A DNA stretch of 14,258 nt from JBFWQM01 sp050249455 (GTDB lineage Bacteria > Pseudomonadota > Alphaproteobacteria > MPNO01 > VGEU01). The notes below the pieces were generated by a model. That model was not told the origin of the DNA and made no database searches. It was given only the letters and a program-made list of their open reading frames with translations. Location: assembly GCA_050249455.1 (NCBI GenBank), contig JBFWQM010000143.1, positions 1-14,258 on the forward strand, written 5' to 3'. Position numbers and translations under genes: made by a program. This document shows, piece by piece, positions 6,750 through 14,258 of the stretch (positions are counted from its first letter, which is position 1; each line of letters opens with the position of its first letter).

Positions 6750-7520
6750 ATGAACTTCCTGGCCGCCGTCGGGCGACTGTTCCTCTCCTTCGTCGCCGCG
6801 TCCGGCCGCATCAGCCTGTTCGCGTTCGCGGGGCTGAGCCACTGCGTGCGCCCGCCGTTCTACTGGCGGCTGATCGGCCGCCAGATGATCGACATCGGCT
6901 ACTACTCGCTGCCGGTCGTCGCGCTGACGGCGCTGTTCACCGGCATGGTGCTGGCGCTGCAGAGCTACACCGGCTTCTCGCGCTTCAATGCGGAGAGCGC
7001 GATCGCCACGGTGGTCGTCCTGTCGGTGACGCGCGAGCTGGCGCCGGTGCTGGCGGGCCTGATGATCGCCGGGCGCATCGGCGCGGCGATCGCCGCCGAG
7101 ATCGGCACCATGCGGGTGACCGAGCAGATCGACGCGCTGACCACCTTGTCGACCAACCCGATGAAGTACCTGGTCGCGCCGCGGCTGATGGCGGGGCTGG
7201 TCATGCTGCCGTGCATCGTGCTGGTCGGCGACGTGATCGGCGTGATGGGCGGCTACATCGTCTCGATCCACAAGCTCGGCTTCAACCCGGCGATCTACCT
7301 GAAGAGCACCTGGCAGTACCTGGAGGCGGAGGACATCGTGTCCGGCCTGGTCAAGGCCTCGGTGTTCGGCTTCCTGATCACCCTGATGGGCTGCTACCAC
7401 GGCTACCATTCGCGCGGCGGCGCGCAGGGCGTGGGCTCGGCGACGACCAACGCGGTGGTGTCGGCGTCGATCCTGATCCTGGCGTCCAACTACCTGATCA
7501 CCGAGGCATTCTTCTCGTGA
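6750..7520 (+). CDS. mlaE: ABC transporter permease, MlaE family (outer-membrane lipid asymmetry)
   Basis: This is the inner-membrane permease of the Mla/Ttg2 phospholipid transport system, which works with the ATPase MlaF and a periplasm-facing MCE protein, MlaD. It is 256 residues, the standard family length. Seen in the sequence: an N-terminal amphipathic/hydrophobic part, then several membrane segments (about 50-72, 87-115, 145-170, 200-225, 235-255). The MlaE block 'VTRELAPVLAGLMIAGRIGA' with the following 'AIAAEIGTMRVTEQIDAL' is also present, as is the late 'GCYHGYHSRGGAQGVG'. ATG 6750 is 3 bases after the alr stop, and its own stop overlaps the mlaF start, so it sits inside a tight operon. 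No MlaD gene is adjacent. Confidence 0.94.
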   Translation: MNFLAAVGRLFLSFVAASGRISLFAFAGLSHCVRPPFYWRLIGRQMIDIGYYSLPVVALTALFTGMVLALQSYTGFSRFNAESAIATVVVLSVTRELAPVLAGLMIAGRIGAAIAAEIGTMRVTEQIDALTTLSTNPMKYLVAPRLMAGLVMLPCIVLVGDVIGVMGGYIVSIHKLGFNPAIYLKSTWQYLEAEDIVSGLVKASVFGFLITLMGCYHGYHSRGGAQGVGSATTNAVVSASILILASNYLITEAFFS

Positions 7521-8299
7521 CCCAGGCCAAGCCGCCCAAGATCTCGATCCGCGGCCTGCGCAAGTCGTTCGGCGACAAGGTGGTGCTGGACGGCGTCGAC
7601 CTCGACATCGCGGCCGGCGAATCGCTGGTGGTGATAGGCGGGTCGGGCAGCGGCAAGACCGTGCTGATCAAGAACATCATCGGCCTGTTGGCGCCCGATA
7701 CCGGCTCGATCCGGATCGACGGCGAGGAGACGGTCGGCGTCGGGACGCGCGACCGCGACCGCCTGATGAAGAAGTTCGGCATGCTGTTCCAGGGCGGCGC
7801 GCTGTTCGACAGCCTGCCGGTGTGGGAGAACGTCGCGTTCGGCCTGATGACCGAGCGCGGCCTGGCGCGGCGGCAGGCGAAGAAGCAGGCGGTCGACGTG
7901 CTGGCACTGGTCGGCCTGTCGCCGGACGTCGCGGAGCTGTCGCCGGCGGAGCTGTCGGGCGGCATGCAGAAGCGCGTGTCGCTGGCGCGCGCGATCGCCA
8001 CCGAGCCCGAGATCATCTTCTTCGACGAGCCGACCACCGGGCTGGACCCGATCATGGCCGACGTGATCAACGACCTGATCGTCGACGTCGTGCACCGCAT
8101 GGGCGCGACCGCGCTCACCATCACCCACGACATGGCGAGCGCGCGCAAGATCGCCCACCGGGTGGCGATGATCTACCGCGGCCGCATCGTCTGGGAGGGC
8201 CCGGTCGCCGAGATCGACCGCTCCGGCAACGACATGGTCGACCAGTTCATCCACGGCCGCGCCGAAGGCCCGATCAGGATGGAGATCCGGCGGCTGTGA
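7517..8299 (+). CDS. mlaF: ABC transporter ATP-binding protein, MlaF family
   Basis: This is the cytoplasmic ATPase partner of MlaE, powering phospholipid transport between the inner and outer membranes. It is 260 residues, starting at GTG 7517, which overlaps the mlaE stop in a GTGA arrangement that suggests coupled translation. The nucleotide-binding motifs are complete: Walker A GGSGSGKT (41-48), Q-loop FQGGALFDSLPVWENVAFG (91 onward), signature LSGGMQKR (146-153), Walker B IIFFDE (166-171), D-loop GLDP and the switch histidine in THD (His204). 'GALFDSLTV/PVWENVAF' after the Q-loop is typical of MlaF-type ATPases. A C-terminal tail of about 40 residues ends 'GPIRMEIRRL'. The gene usually next in the operon (mlaD) is replaced by a palindromic element and radA. 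Confidence 0.94.
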   Translation: MTQAKPPKISIRGLRKSFGDKVVLDGVDLDIAAGESLVVIGGSGSGKTVLIKNIIGLLAPDTGSIRIDGEETVGVGTRDRDRLMKKFGMLFQGGALFDSLPVWENVAFGLMTERGLARRQAKKQAVDVLALVGLSPDVAELSPAELSGGMQKRVSLARAIATEPEIIFFDEPTTGLDPIMADVINDLIVDVVHRMGATALTITHDMASARKIAHRVAMIYRGRIVWEGPVAEIDRSGNDMVDQFIHGRAEGPIRMEIRRL

Positions 8300-8320
8300 A
8301 CGGCGCGCGGCGACGTCATA

Positions 8321-8412
8321 TTTTCTTTGCCGTCCTCCGGCTTGACCGGAGGACGACCCACACGCCGCATGGGTCCTCCGGTCCAGCCGGAAGACGACGG
8401 GAAAAACAAAGA
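8321..8412. repeat. REP-like composite palindrome between mlaF and radA
   Basis: The 130-base gap is almost filled by an imperfect palindrome. Hairpin 1 pairs CGTCCTCCGG (8331-8340) with CCGGAGGACG (8346-8355), 10 base pairs with loop CTTGA. Hairpin 2 is its inverted copy: GTCCTCCGG (8373-8381) with CCGGAAGAC (8387-8395), one mismatch, loop TCCAG. A central stem GACCCA (8355-8360) / TGGGTC (8370-8375) joins them. The outer edges TTTTCTTTG (8321-8329) and a matching A-rich GAAAAACAAAG (8401-8411) extend the symmetry. Such 'CCGG-CTTGA-CCGG' palindromes are a familiar class of dispersed intergenic repeat in alphaproteobacteria. It may also act as a terminator or mRNA-stabilising structure. Dispersal in this genome cannot be tested from one window. 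Confidence 0.75.
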
Positions 8413-8429
8413 GCCCGGATCCGCTGACC

Positions 8430-9821
<1,392 letters not shown>

Positions 9822-9833
9822 GGGACGCGCGAC

Positions 9834-10481
9834 ATGGCCACGCTCGATCTCGTCGTCGTCGCGATCGTCCTGCTGTGCGGGCTGATCACCTTCGCTCTCG
9901 GCTTCGTGCGGGTGGTCTTGGGGCTGGCCGGCTGGGGCGGCGCGGCGCTGATCACGCTCTACGCCTTCCCCTACGTGCGGCCGGTGGCGCAGCACTGGAT
10001 CGACAACGCGCTGCTGGCCGACGTGGCGGCAATCGGCGGCATCTTCATCGTCGCGCTGATCATCCTGTCGCTGATCAGCCACGCCCTGTCCCGGCTGGTG
10101 CGCAACAGCGCGCTCAGCATCCTGGACCGCACCCTGGGCCTCGCCTTCGGCCTCGCGCTCGGCGTCGCGGCGATGTGCCTGGCGTGGCTGATCGCGGTTC
10201 CGGTGCTGGATCTGCCGCCCGACCGCGCGCAGCAGCCCGCCTGGGCGCGGGAATCGCGGGCGTTGCCGCTGATCGAGGCCGGCGCCGACTGGCTGCGGTC
10301 GTTCGCCCCGGCGCAGTTCCGCGGCGGGCCCAGGCGCGAGAACCGCGCCGACGACCCGCAGCACCAGGTGCGCACGCTGATCGAGGTGGCGCCGAAACCC
10401 GGCGCCGCAGCGGAGAAATCCGGCTATGATGCGCGCCAGCGCGACGAAATGGACCGGCTGATGCGCAGCCAGCGCCCCTAG
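9834..10481 (+). CDS. cvpA: CvpA family membrane protein
   Basis: This 215-residue inner-membrane protein of the CvpA family (named for colicin V production; true role tied to envelope homeostasis and stress tolerance) shows four hydrophobic segments at about 4-26, 28-50, 63-87 and 103-125. The first carries the family-typical 'TLDLVVVAIVLLCGLITFALGFVR' character (Leu-Asp near the start, Gly-Phe-x-Arg at the end), quoted here only as a description of positions 3-26. After residue 130 comes a charged, proline-rich, low-complexity cytoplasmic tail ending MDRLMRSQRP. ATG 9834 follows AAGGGACGCG, a fair ribosome site. The order radA-cvpA-purF is common in proteobacteria, and cvpA is often found with purF. 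Confidence 0.9.
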   Translation: MATLDLVVVAIVLLCGLITFALGFVRVVLGLAGWGGAALITLYAFPYVRPVAQHWIDNALLADVAAIGGIFIVALIILSLISHALSRLVRNSALSILDRTLGLAFGLALGVAAMCLAWLIAVPVLDLPPDRAQQPAWARESRALPLIEAGADWLRSFAPAQFRGGPRRENRADDPQHQVRTLIEVAPKPGAAAEKSGYDARQRDEMDRLMRSQRP

Positions 10482-10516
10482 CCGGGTTCCCGCGTGCGGG
10501 CCGCTCCGCTGCAACC

Positions 10517-10540
10517 TATATAAGTGGTCTTGGGTTAGGG
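10517..10540 (+). promoter_or_regulatory. purF: Putative purF -10 element and ribosome-binding site
   Basis: The 65-base gap between cvpA and purF contains TATATAAG at 10517-10524, a strong -10-like hexamer in GC-rich surroundings. A matching -35 is poor: GTGCGG at 10494-10499 has 17-base spacing but few consensus positions, so the element might need an activator or use extended contacts. AGGG at 10537-10540 sits 6 bases before the GTG at 10547 and 12 bases before the ATG at 10553, favouring GTG as the purF start on spacing. No PurR-type operator was recognised. Confidence 0.45.
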
Positions 10541-10546
10541 ATCAGA

Positions 10547-12007
10547 GTGGCGATGTCCTTCGGTACCCCGTTCGACGACGACAAGCTGCGCGAGGAATGC
10601 GGCATCTTCGGCGTGTTCGGCCACACCGACGCCGCCGCGCTGACGGCGCTGGGCCTGCATGCCCTGCAGCACCGCGGCCAGGAGGCCTGCGGCATCGTGG
10701 CGTTCGACGGCCAGCAGTTCCACGTCCATCGCTCGCTCGGCCAGGTCGGCGACAATTTCGGCGACCCGCAGGTGATCAAGCGGCTGGGCGGCGACGCCGC
10801 CGTCGGCCACAACCGCTATTCGACCCAGGGCGACCCGGTGCTGCGCAACGTACAGCCGCTGTTCGCCGACTTCGAATCCGGCGGCTTCGCGATCGGCCAC
10901 AACGGCAACCTGACCAACGCGCGCCTGCTTCGCCGCGACCTGGTCAAGCGCGGCTGCCTGTTCCAATCGACCAGCGACACCGAGGTGATCATCCATTTGA
11001 TCGCCATCAGCCAGTTCAATACCGTGGTCGACCGCCTGATCGACGCGCTGCAGCAGGTGGTGGGCGCCTATTCTCTGGTGGCCCTGACCAACGACGCGCT
11101 GATCGGCGTGCGCGACCCGCTGGGCGTGCGGCCGCTGGTGCTGGGCCGGCTGGACGACGCCTACATCCTGGCGTCGGAGACCTGCGCGCTCGACATCATC
11201 GGCGCCGCCTACGTGCGCGACATCGCGCCGGGCGAGATCGTCATCATCGAGCGCAACGGCATCCGCAGCCTGCGCCCGTTCGAGCAGCGCGCGCGGCGGC
11301 TGTGCATCTTCGAATACATCTACTTCGCGCGGCCCGACAGCCTGATCGAGGGCACCAACGTCTACGCGGCGCGCCGGCGCATCGGGGCGGAGCTGGCGCG
11401 CGAGTCGCACGTGCCGGCCGACTGCGTGGTGCCGGTGCCCGATTCCGGCGTGCCCGCCGCGCTCGGCTACGCCGAGGAGGTCGGGCTGCCCTATGAGCTC
11501 GGCATCATCCGCAACCATTATGTCGGGCGCACCTTCATCGAGCCGACCGACCGCATCCGCCATCTGGGCGTCAAGCTGAAGCACAACGCCAACCGTGGCG
11601 TCCTGGCGGGCAAGCGGGTGATCCTGGTCGACGATTCGATCGTGCGCGGCACCACCTCGACCAAGATCGTGGAGATGGTGCGGAGCGCCGGCGCGACCGA
11701 GGTGCACATGCGCATCGCGAGCCCGCCGACCACGCATTCGTGTTTCTACGGCGTCGACACGCCGGAGCGTTCGGCGCTGCTCGCCGCCCGCCACGACGTC
11801 GCCGAGATGGCGCGCATTATCGGCGTCGATTCGCTCGCCTTCCTCACGATGGACGGCCTCTACCGCGCGATGGGCGAGCCGGGCCGCGAGGCCGAGCGGC
11901 GCCGCTTCTGCGACGCCTGCTTCACCGGCGACTACCCGATCGCCCTGGTCGACCAGGAAGGCGGCGGCAACGAGCGCCAGCTCTCGCTGCTGTCGCAGCT
12001 CGCGTGA
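10547..12007 (+). CDS. purF: Amidophosphoribosyltransferase (PurF), iron-sulfur type
   Basis: PurF catalyses the first committed step of purine synthesis, making 5-phosphoribosylamine from PRPP and glutamine. The protein is 486 residues from GTG 10547 (ATG 10553 is the alternative). The Ntn-glutaminase nucleophile is Cys18 in REECGIFGVFG, so a short propeptide must be removed, as in the Bacillus subtilis enzyme. The acceptor domain holds the PRPP loop VILVDDSIVRGTTS (358-371). Cysteines at 253 (RLCIFEYIYF), 399 (HSCFYGVD), 455 and 458 (FCDACFTGDYP) match the four ligands of the B. subtilis [4Fe-4S] cluster, so this is the Fe-S class, unlike E. coli PurF. A promoter-like TATATAAG precedes it and a strong terminator follows. 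Confidence 0.96.
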   Translation: MAMSFGTPFDDDKLREECGIFGVFGHTDAAALTALGLHALQHRGQEACGIVAFDGQQFHVHRSLGQVGDNFGDPQVIKRLGGDAAVGHNRYSTQGDPVLRNVQPLFADFESGGFAIGHNGNLTNARLLRRDLVKRGCLFQSTSDTEVIIHLIAISQFNTVVDRLIDALQQVVGAYSLVALTNDALIGVRDPLGVRPLVLGRLDDAYILASETCALDIIGAAYVRDIAPGEIVIIERNGIRSLRPFEQRARRLCIFEYIYFARPDSLIEGTNVYAARRRIGAELARESHVPADCVVPVPDSGVPAALGYAEEVGLPYELGIIRNHYVGRTFIEPTDRIRHLGVKLKHNANRGVLAGKRVILVDDSIVRGTTSTKIVEMVRSAGATEVHMRIASPPTTHSCFYGVDTPERSALLAARHDVAEMARIIGVDSLAFLTMDGLYRAMGEPGREAERRRFCDACFTGDYPIALVDQEGGGNERQLSLLSQLA

Positions 12008-12030
12008 GCGGACGTTTGCACCAACGCTGC

Positions 12031-12126
12031 GTAGGGACGGGTCTCAGACCCGCCCTGTTTTCTTTTTTTGTCGTCGGCGATGGTGCCGGCCGCAATGCCG
12101 CGGGCGGGTCTGAGACCCGCCCCTAC
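12031..12126. repeat. Pair of inverted 26-base repeats, each itself palindromic, downstream of purF
   Basis: The stretch 12031-12056 and the reverse complement of 12101-12126 agree at 24 of 26 positions, differing only at position 7 (A/G) and position 26 (T/G). Each arm is itself nearly palindromic. The right arm has GGGCGGGTCT (12102-12111) pairing perfectly with AGACCCGCCC (12113-12122) around a single base. The 44-base spacer starts with the T-run and has no coding potential. The outer ends are GTAGGG and CCCTAC. This resembles a REP/MITE-like non-autonomous repeat unit. No transposase gene, target-site duplication or second copy is visible here. Confidence 0.7.
12034..12069 (+). terminator. 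Intrinsic terminator of purF
   Basis: This lies 27 bases after the purF stop. CGGGTCT (12038-12044) pairs with AGACCCG (12046-12052), and GGG (12034-12036) pairs with CCT (12054-12056) across one mismatch. It is followed by a T-rich run TTTTCTTTTTTT at 12058-12069. This is the best rho-independent terminator in the window. With a one-base centre, the hairpin must open a few pairs to form a loop. It is also the left arm of the inverted repeat pair described at 12031-12126. Confidence 0.75.
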
Positions 12127-12149
12127 ACAAGATCGAAGCGGCCCCGCGC

Positions 12150-12866
12150 ATGACCGGCCGGCTATCCGGGCAGGTGGCGCTGGTCACCGGCGCCTCGCGC
12201 GGGATCGGCGCGGCGGTGGCGGAGCGGTTCGCCGCGGAAGGCGCGCGACTGATCCTGACCGCGCGCACGGTCGGTGGGCTGGAGGAGACCGACGACCGGG
12301 TCCGCAAGGCCGCGCCCGACGGCGCCGGCGCGACCCTGGTGCCGCTCGACCTGCGCAAGGCCGACGAGATCGACCTCCTGGCGCCGGCGATCGCGCAGCG
12401 CTTCGGCCGGCTCGACGTCCTGGTCGGCAATGCCGGCGTGCTCGGCACGCTGTCGCCGGTGTCGCACTTCGAGCCCAAGGTGTGGGACGAGGTTATGGCG
12501 GTGAACCTGACCGCCAACTGGCGGCTGATCCGCGCCCTAGAGCCGTTCCTGCGCGGCGCGCCGGCCGGGCGCGCGGTGTTCGTCACCTCGGGCGCGGCGG
12601 CGTCGGCGTTCCCCTATTTCGGGGCCTATGCCGCCTCGAAGGCGGCGCTGGAGACGATCGTGCGCACGTGGGCCGCGGAGGTCGCCAAGACGGGCCTGCG
12701 CGTCAACCTGCTCGACCCCGGCGAGGTGCGCACCCGGATGCGCGCGCAGGGCTTCCCCGGCGAGGACCCGAACACCCTGCCGCCGCCCGAGACCCTGGGC
12801 GAGGCGTTCGTCGCGCTGGCCGAGCCGGCCTGCCGCCGCCACGGCGACGTGGTGCGCTGCTACTGA
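12150..12866 (+). CDS. SDR family NAD(P)-dependent oxidoreductase (YciK-like)
   Basis: This classical short-chain dehydrogenase/reductase has 238 residues and a single Rossmann domain. Seen: nucleotide-binding TGASRGIG (13-20), an Arg in LTARTVGGLEE after beta-2 (hinting at NADP), DLRKADEI at 67-74, GNAGVLG with NAG (94-96), Asn119 in AVNLTANW, and the catalytic Ser147 (VTSGAA), Tyr160 and Lys164 (YAASK). The C-terminal part with 'LLDPGEVRTRMRAQGFPGED' followed by 'ETLGEAFVALAEPACRRHG' resembles E. coli YciK and its alphaproteobacterial relatives, whose substrate is not settled. ATG 12150 lacks a clear ribosome site, and its leader is the repeat pair 12031-12126. It sits next to purF, but I cannot link it to purine synthesis by sequence. 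Confidence 0.92.
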   Translation: MTGRLSGQVALVTGASRGIGAAVAERFAAEGARLILTARTVGGLEETDDRVRKAAPDGAGATLVPLDLRKADEIDLLAPAIAQRFGRLDVLVGNAGVLGTLSPVSHFEPKVWDEVMAVNLTANWRLIRALEPFLRGAPAGRAVFVTSGAAASAFPYFGAYAASKAALETIVRTWAAEVAKTGLRVNLLDPGEVRTRMRAQGFPGEDPNTLPPPETLGEAFVALAEPACRRHGDVVRCY

Positions 12867-12887
12867 GCCGGCAGCGGCGGCGCGGGA

Positions 12888-12912
12888 AACGGGGCCGGTA
12901 TCCGGCCCCGTT
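12888..12912. terminator. Shared terminator hairpin between convergent SDR and Usp genes
   Basis: AACGGGGCCGG (12888-12898) pairs perfectly with CCGGCCCCGTT (12902-12912): 11 base pairs, loop TAT. It lies 21 bases after the SDR stop on the + strand and 12 bases after the usp stop on the minus strand. On the + strand a pyrimidine-rich TTCCTTCCGTTCCTT tail follows. On the minus strand the flank is TTTCCCGCG. It plausibly ends transcription in both directions. Confidence 0.7.
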
Positions 12913-12924
12913 CCTTCCGTTCCT

Positions 12925-13758
12925 TCAGTGCGACAGCATCACCGGCACGGTCATGTGCCGGAACAGCGTGCGGGTGACGCCGCCGAGCGTGAGCTCGCGC
13001 AGCCGCGAGTGGCCGTAGGCGCCCATCACGAGGAGGTCGGCGCCGAGGTCGGCGAGGCGCGACAGGATGACGTCGCCGACGTCGATGTCGCGCGCCACGG
13101 TCTGCGCCGCCTCCGCCTTCACGCCGTGGCGGGCGAGGTGGAGCGCGACGTCGGCGCACGGGATGTCGCCGGTGTCGGCCTCCTCGCCCGGGTTGACGGC
13201 GAGGATGGTCACCTTCTTGGCCCGCTGCAGGATCGGCAGCGCATCGTTCACGGCGCGCGTCGATTCGCGGCTCGCGTTCCACGCCACCAGCACGTTGGTG
13301 CCCACCGTCCTGGGGATGCCGACATAGGGCAGCACCAGCACCGGCCGGCCGCTGTCGAGCGCCACGAGCTCCGGCAGGTCGGGGATCATGCTCATGTCCT
13401 TGCCGTCCGGGTCGGCCTGCGTCACGACCGCAAGATCGACATGGCGGGCGTGCAGGTTGAGGAGGTCGACCGCGTCGCCCTCGACGGCGCGCCATTCCGC
13501 CGCGATGCCCGCCTGCTGCGCCGCGGCGCGGAAGGACTTCTCTGCGGCGGCCGCCTGCTCGCGGGCGCTGCGCTGCTGGCTCTCGAAGAAGTCGGCCGGC
13601 ATCGCCGCCATGTCGAACGGCGGGATGAACGGCGGCGGGATCACGTACAGCGCCGCGAGATGCGCGTTCCAGTCGCGGGCGAGCCCAAGAGCGAAAGAAA
13701 TCCGCTCGGCCGTCTTCGGGCCGCTGTCGGCGTATACTAGGATGTCCTTGATCTCCAT
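12925..13758 (-). CDS. Universal stress protein with two Usp domains
   Basis: This 277-residue tandem UspA-fold protein is cytoplasmic; such proteins bind ATP or AMP and support survival under stress. Domain 1 (about 1-145) starts MEIKDILVYADSG and ends at a typical 'RPVLVLPYVG' strand, but its region just before that lacks the ATP-binding G-x2-G-x9-G(S/T) pattern. Domain 2 (about 152-277) starts NVLVAWNASRESTRAV and carries MGAYGHSRLRELTLGGVTR (245-263), a full match to that ATP-binding signature, then the final 'MTVPVMLSH' strand. A proline-rich piece PPPFIPPF (41-48) and a helical Ala/Glu/Gln segment follow the first strand. The minus-strand ATG (13756-13758) has a strong AGAGGAGAG ribosome site. 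It is 38 bases downstream of the lipoprotein gene, so probably co-transcribed. No membrane segment is seen. Confidence 0.93.
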   Translation of the reverse strand: MEIKDILVYADSGPKTAERISFALGLARDWNAHLAALYVIPPPFIPPFDMAAMPADFFESQQRSAREQAAAAEKSFRAAAQQAGIAAEWRAVEGDAVDLLNLHARHVDLAVVTQADPDGKDMSMIPDLPELVALDSGRPVLVLPYVGIPRTVGTNVLVAWNASRESTRAVNDALPILQRAKKVTILAVNPGEEADTGDIPCADVALHLARHGVKAEAAQTVARDIDVGDVILSRLADLGADLLVMGAYGHSRLRELTLGGVTRTLFRHMTVPVMLSH

Positions 13759-13796
13759 CTTCGCTCTCCTCTCGGTTCGACTGCGTGGAGTTTGCC

Positions 13797-14258
13797 TTAC
13801 GAACGGCTGGCGCTGCCGACCTTGGGCGACAACCGCGCCATCACGGCGCGCGCGTCGAAGGTGCGCACGCCGTCCGGCGCCGGGCCCTCGCCACCCGTCA
13901 CCTGGATCACCGCGGCGGCGCGGAAGCGGTGGACCGGGCGCGAGAAGCTGTCGTCGCGGCCGAGCGCGCGGTCGCCGTCGGTCTGGCCGCGCCCGCTGCG
14001 CCCCTCGAAGATCACCTGTTCGGACGTGATGCGTTCCACGTCCTTTTCCAGGATCGTGAAGCGGTCCTTGCCGGCCTTCACGGTGATTTCAGCGGCGCGG
14101 TACAGCATGTATTCCTCGACTGTCTGCTGGTCCGTGACGGTGTTGCCGATGAAGGTGACCTGATAGCGGCCGGCGGCGACCTGCTGGTCGCGATAGCCTT
14201 CGCCGCGTACCGCCGGGCGGTAGGGCGTGGTGTCGCTGCATCCGGCAAGCAGGACCGC
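13797..14258 (-). CDS. CC0125/CC1285-like lipoprotein, 5' end outside the window
   Basis: The frame is open from the right edge (14258) down to the TAA at 13797-13799, giving 153 visible residues. The visible start is AVLLAGCSDTTPYRPA: a hydrophobic stretch with a lipobox (L-A-G-C), so the protein is a lipoprotein anchored by that Cys, with only the first part of its signal peptide missing. The mature part, with 'YRPAVRGEGYRDQQV', 'GRYQVTFIGNTVTDQQTVEE' and 'YMLYRAAEITVKAGKDRFTI', matches my recollection of the alphaproteobacterial CC0125/CC1285 family, whose function is unknown. The C-terminal half has a charged Gly/Arg/Asp linker and a strand 'RAAAVIQVTGGEGPAPDG'. An internal ATG at 14108 is not the start, because the lipobox lies upstream in frame. 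Confidence 0.85.
   Translation of the reverse strand, partial: AVLLAGCSDTTPYRPAVRGEGYRDQQVAAGRYQVTFIGNTVTDQQTVEEYMLYRAAEITVKAGKDRFTILEKDVERITSEQVIFEGRSGRGQTDGDRALGRDDSFSRPVHRFRAAAVIQVTGGEGPAPDGVRTFDARAVMARLSPKVGSASRS

Noticed and set aside
8327..8429. Short open frames through the mlaF-radA gap (MPSSGLTGG...)
   Set aside because: They are translations of the palindromic repeat element; similar spurious peptides arise wherever this repeat type occurs.
13797..14108. Minus-strand gene starting at the ATG at 14108
   Set aside because: The frame continues upstream to the window edge and includes a lipobox, so the ATG is internal to a longer lipoprotein gene.

Overview
The window is a dense, very GC-rich bacterial chromosomal segment. 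Its codon use, protein families and gene order (dnaB, alr, mlaE, mlaF, radA, cvpA, purF, SDR) point to an alphaproteobacterium, most likely a Rhodospirillales-like lineage. Support comes from the Bug-family solute receptor, the Trx-NHL protein and a lipoprotein resembling the Caulobacter-named CC0125/CC1285 family. The exact genus cannot be read from the sequence. No tRNA, rRNA, CRISPR array, transposase or phage gene is visible. It reads as core-genome housekeeping DNA, and I did not find a new multi-gene system.

Layout, left to right on the + strand. The first 86 bases are the tail of an upstream gene. Then come a thioredoxin-NHL-repeat fusion protein (97-1557), a cyclopropane-fatty-acyl-phospholipid synthase (1676-2908) and an orphan tripartite-tricarboxylate-type periplasmic receptor (3007-3975). 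Two back-to-back GC hairpins follow the receptor. The conserved block then begins: replicative helicase dnaB, alanine racemase alr, and the lipid-transport ABC pair mlaE/mlaF. These four are packed with overlaps or gaps of a few bases (alr's exact start is uncertain) and are probably one transcript. A palindromic REP-like element (about 8321-8412) separates mlaF from radA. radA and cvpA are 12 bases apart. purF follows behind its own AT-rich promoter-like island and ends at a strong hairpin/T-run terminator. That terminator is one arm of a 26-base inverted repeat pair (12031-12126). A YciK-like short-chain dehydrogenase follows.

The right end is on the minus strand. A lipoprotein gene running in from beyond the right edge and a two-domain universal stress protein converge on the SDR gene, with a shared bidirectional-looking hairpin at 12888-12912.

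Functionally the region mixes replication and repair (DnaB, RadA), cell-wall precursor and envelope maintenance (Alr, MlaEF, Cfa, lipoprotein), purine synthesis (PurF, with CvpA next to it) and stress or redox proteins. The features most worth a second look are the two intergenic palindromic elements, a patch of foreign-looking codon use inside alr, the uncertain non-ATG start of alr at the dnaB stop codon, mlaEF lacking an adjacent mlaD, and the degenerate N-terminal half of the Usp protein.
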